From: Nitrincola tibetensis
Lineage (GTDB): Bacteria; Pseudomonadota; Gammaproteobacteria; Pseudomonadales; Balneatricaceae
Length of the DNA: 64,000 bases
Assembly: GCF_003284585.1 (NCBI RefSeq)
Contig: NZ_QKRX01000009.1
Coordinates: 99,487-163,486 of the forward strand
Direction of reading: 5' to 3'
Below, piece by piece: positions 63,270-64,000 of this stretch; the stretch's first letter is position 1; each line of letters begins with the position of its first letter. The notes under the pieces are model-generated. The model saw nothing but the letters and a program-made list of their open reading frames with translations, ran no database searches and was not told where the DNA came from. The translations under genes were made by a program, and so were the position numbers.

Positions 63270-63857
63270 TTTGTCTGCATTTTCGATAAATTGATCATAA
63301 TATTTTCGCGCCTCTTCCTCTGGCCCTAGCGCAACGTCAATAAGCATTTGAAGACTCCATACGGGGCCGAGGATTACCTGCTCTAAGTCTAGATCTTCGG
63401 GGTAAGCTTCTGGGTCTATCGCCATTTCTAAGTTTTCAAACCACCAAATTTCTATTTTTCTCAGTAGACCAACCATTTCTTCAAACGCTTCGGCGACATC
63501 AAAGTCTACACCTGACGAGGCAAACGTGAACATTTCATGAGCTAAGGTGTTGCGACACCTTTTGATATGTTCGAATCTCTCTAAATCTTCATCATCAATA
63601 GCATCCATATCTTGTAGCCATTTCAATGATGCATAGAGAGGGCTTCTGTTTAGGCTAAGCACCTTTTCTTTATATTCAGGGCTAACAATCATCCCGTTTT
63701 CATCAAATCCATTTATAAAAAAACCTTCGATCTTTTCAATAATACTGCTCTTGAGCATTTCGAAGGCCATCGAAAATATAGAAGCGGTAATAATATTTGT
63801 TTTAAGCGTCTCAGGATGAAGTGCTCGCTCCCATGATGCTTTAACTTTTTCATCCAT
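63264..63857 (-). CDS. Putative HEPN-type protein in integron cassette
   Basis: This 197-residue protein (MDEKVKASWERALHPETLKT) is all-helical in look, acidic, and carries KRCRNTLAHEMF near residue 105. The RNxxxH-type pattern (R-N-T-L-A-H) is the HEPN ribonuclease motif. HEPN domains occur in toxins and antiviral systems. It is the only gene of its cassette; no antitoxin such as MNT is next to it. RNase activity is an inference from one motif; it could also be a non-catalytic HEPN-like fold. Confidence 0.6.
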   Translation of the reverse strand: MDEKVKASWERALHPETLKTNIITASIFSMAFEMLKSSIIEKIEGFFINGFDENGMIVSPEYKEKVLSLNRSPLYASLKWLQDMDAIDDEDLERFEHIKRCRNTLAHEMFTFASSGVDFDVAEAFEEMVGLLRKIEIWWFENLEMAIDPEAYPEDLDLEQVILGPVWSLQMLIDVALGPEEEARKYYDQFIENADKT

Positions 63858-63876
63858 GCTCGACCTCGATAAAGAA

Positions 63877-63967
63877 ACTTAACGCCCAAATTTAGCGCGG
63901 AAAGCCGCGCAGCGGGTTGACGTCGCAGCCAGCGTTTTTTGCTGGCGATAAAATTTGTTTGTTATGC
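63877..63967 (-). repeat. attC site at right end of window
   Basis: On the minus strand it starts GCATAACAAACAAATTT and ends AAATTTGGGCGTTAAGT (91 bases). CAAATTT/AAATTTG arms with a bulged G are typical of attC. A second inner stem, GCCAGC/GCTGGC, lies inside. The stop codon of the next cassette gene lies in the first box. Confidence 0.85.
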
Positions 63968-64000
63968 GCCTTGCTCATAATTCCACTTAATACCATAATT
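63962..64000 (-). CDS. 3' end of the next cassette gene, partial
   Basis: The minus strand at the right edge reads NYGIKWNYEQGA followed by TAA, with the stop lying in the GCATAAC box of the attC, as with other cassettes here. Only 12 codons are visible, so the product cannot be named. Confidence 0.4.
   Translation of the reverse strand, partial: NYGIKWNYEQGA

Noticed and set aside
1..64000. CRISPR arrays, rRNA and tRNA genes
   Set aside because: No regularly spaced repeats, conserved rRNA segments or cloverleaf-like sequences were recognised on reading; a tRNA scan was not possible here.

Overview
The window looks like a chromosomal segment of a marine-type gammaproteobacterium, probably Oceanospirillales-like. 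This rests on mid-range base composition, dense operons, and core genes of gammaproteobacterial type: trmA, tmcA, metG, apbC/mrp, dcd, dsbD, a type I DAHP synthase, and fpr next to a finR-like regulator. The genus is inference. No rRNA, tRNA or CRISPR array was recognised.

Layout. (1) 1-8341 is an orphan type VI secretion (T6SS) effector island on the minus strand. In transcription order it holds vgrG, a PAAR spike tip, a DUF4123 adaptor, a large VasX-like effector with a MIX-type motif and a hydrophobic C-terminal half, a membrane protein that may be its immunity protein, and a second DUF4123 gene. That last gene is out of frame at an A7 run that forms a correctly phased -1 slippery heptamer. 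(2) 8538-8828 is an in-frame azlC/azlD deletion fusion. (3) 8880-26766 holds sbcDC, a one-haem periplasmic protein, a 1662-residue pseudokinase/ATPase/GAF/GGDEF protein, degraded gene fragments, a dmlR-dmlA-like divergent pair, a TonB-dependent receptor behind a TPP riboswitch, and rmuC. (4) 26969-35161 holds a DUF938 methyltransferase, a GGDEF protein, and a tetR-RND-adaptor-pump-tolC efflux operon behind a perfect palindromic operator. (5) 35235-59589 is mostly housekeeping: two uncharacterised genes next to dcd, apbC, trmA, an HDOD protein, metG followed by a VWA and a DnaJ gene, tmcA, a second HDOD protein, redox genes (GST, ferredoxin reductases, dsbD), aroG, fpr/finR, a CDF transporter, another LysR gene and a DUF533 protein.

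(6) 59729 to the right edge is the distal part of a chromosomal integron cassette array. Small genes, all on the minus strand, end in or next to attC-like sites. Cargo includes two YefM-YoeB-type toxin-antitoxin modules, an antitoxin with a truncated ParE toxin, a DUF2867 fragment, a small membrane protein and a putative HEPN protein. One attC is split by a degenerate group II intron remnant; joining its two flanks rebuilds a site that closely resembles the neighbouring attC. Because the genes read leftward, the integrase should lie beyond the right edge.

Most noteworthy are the attC-intron arrangement, the slippery-site DUF4123 gene in the T6SS island, the RBS-sequestering stem before the DUF6482 gene, the TPP-controlled outer-membrane receptor, and the pseudokinase-diguanylate cyclase fusion.
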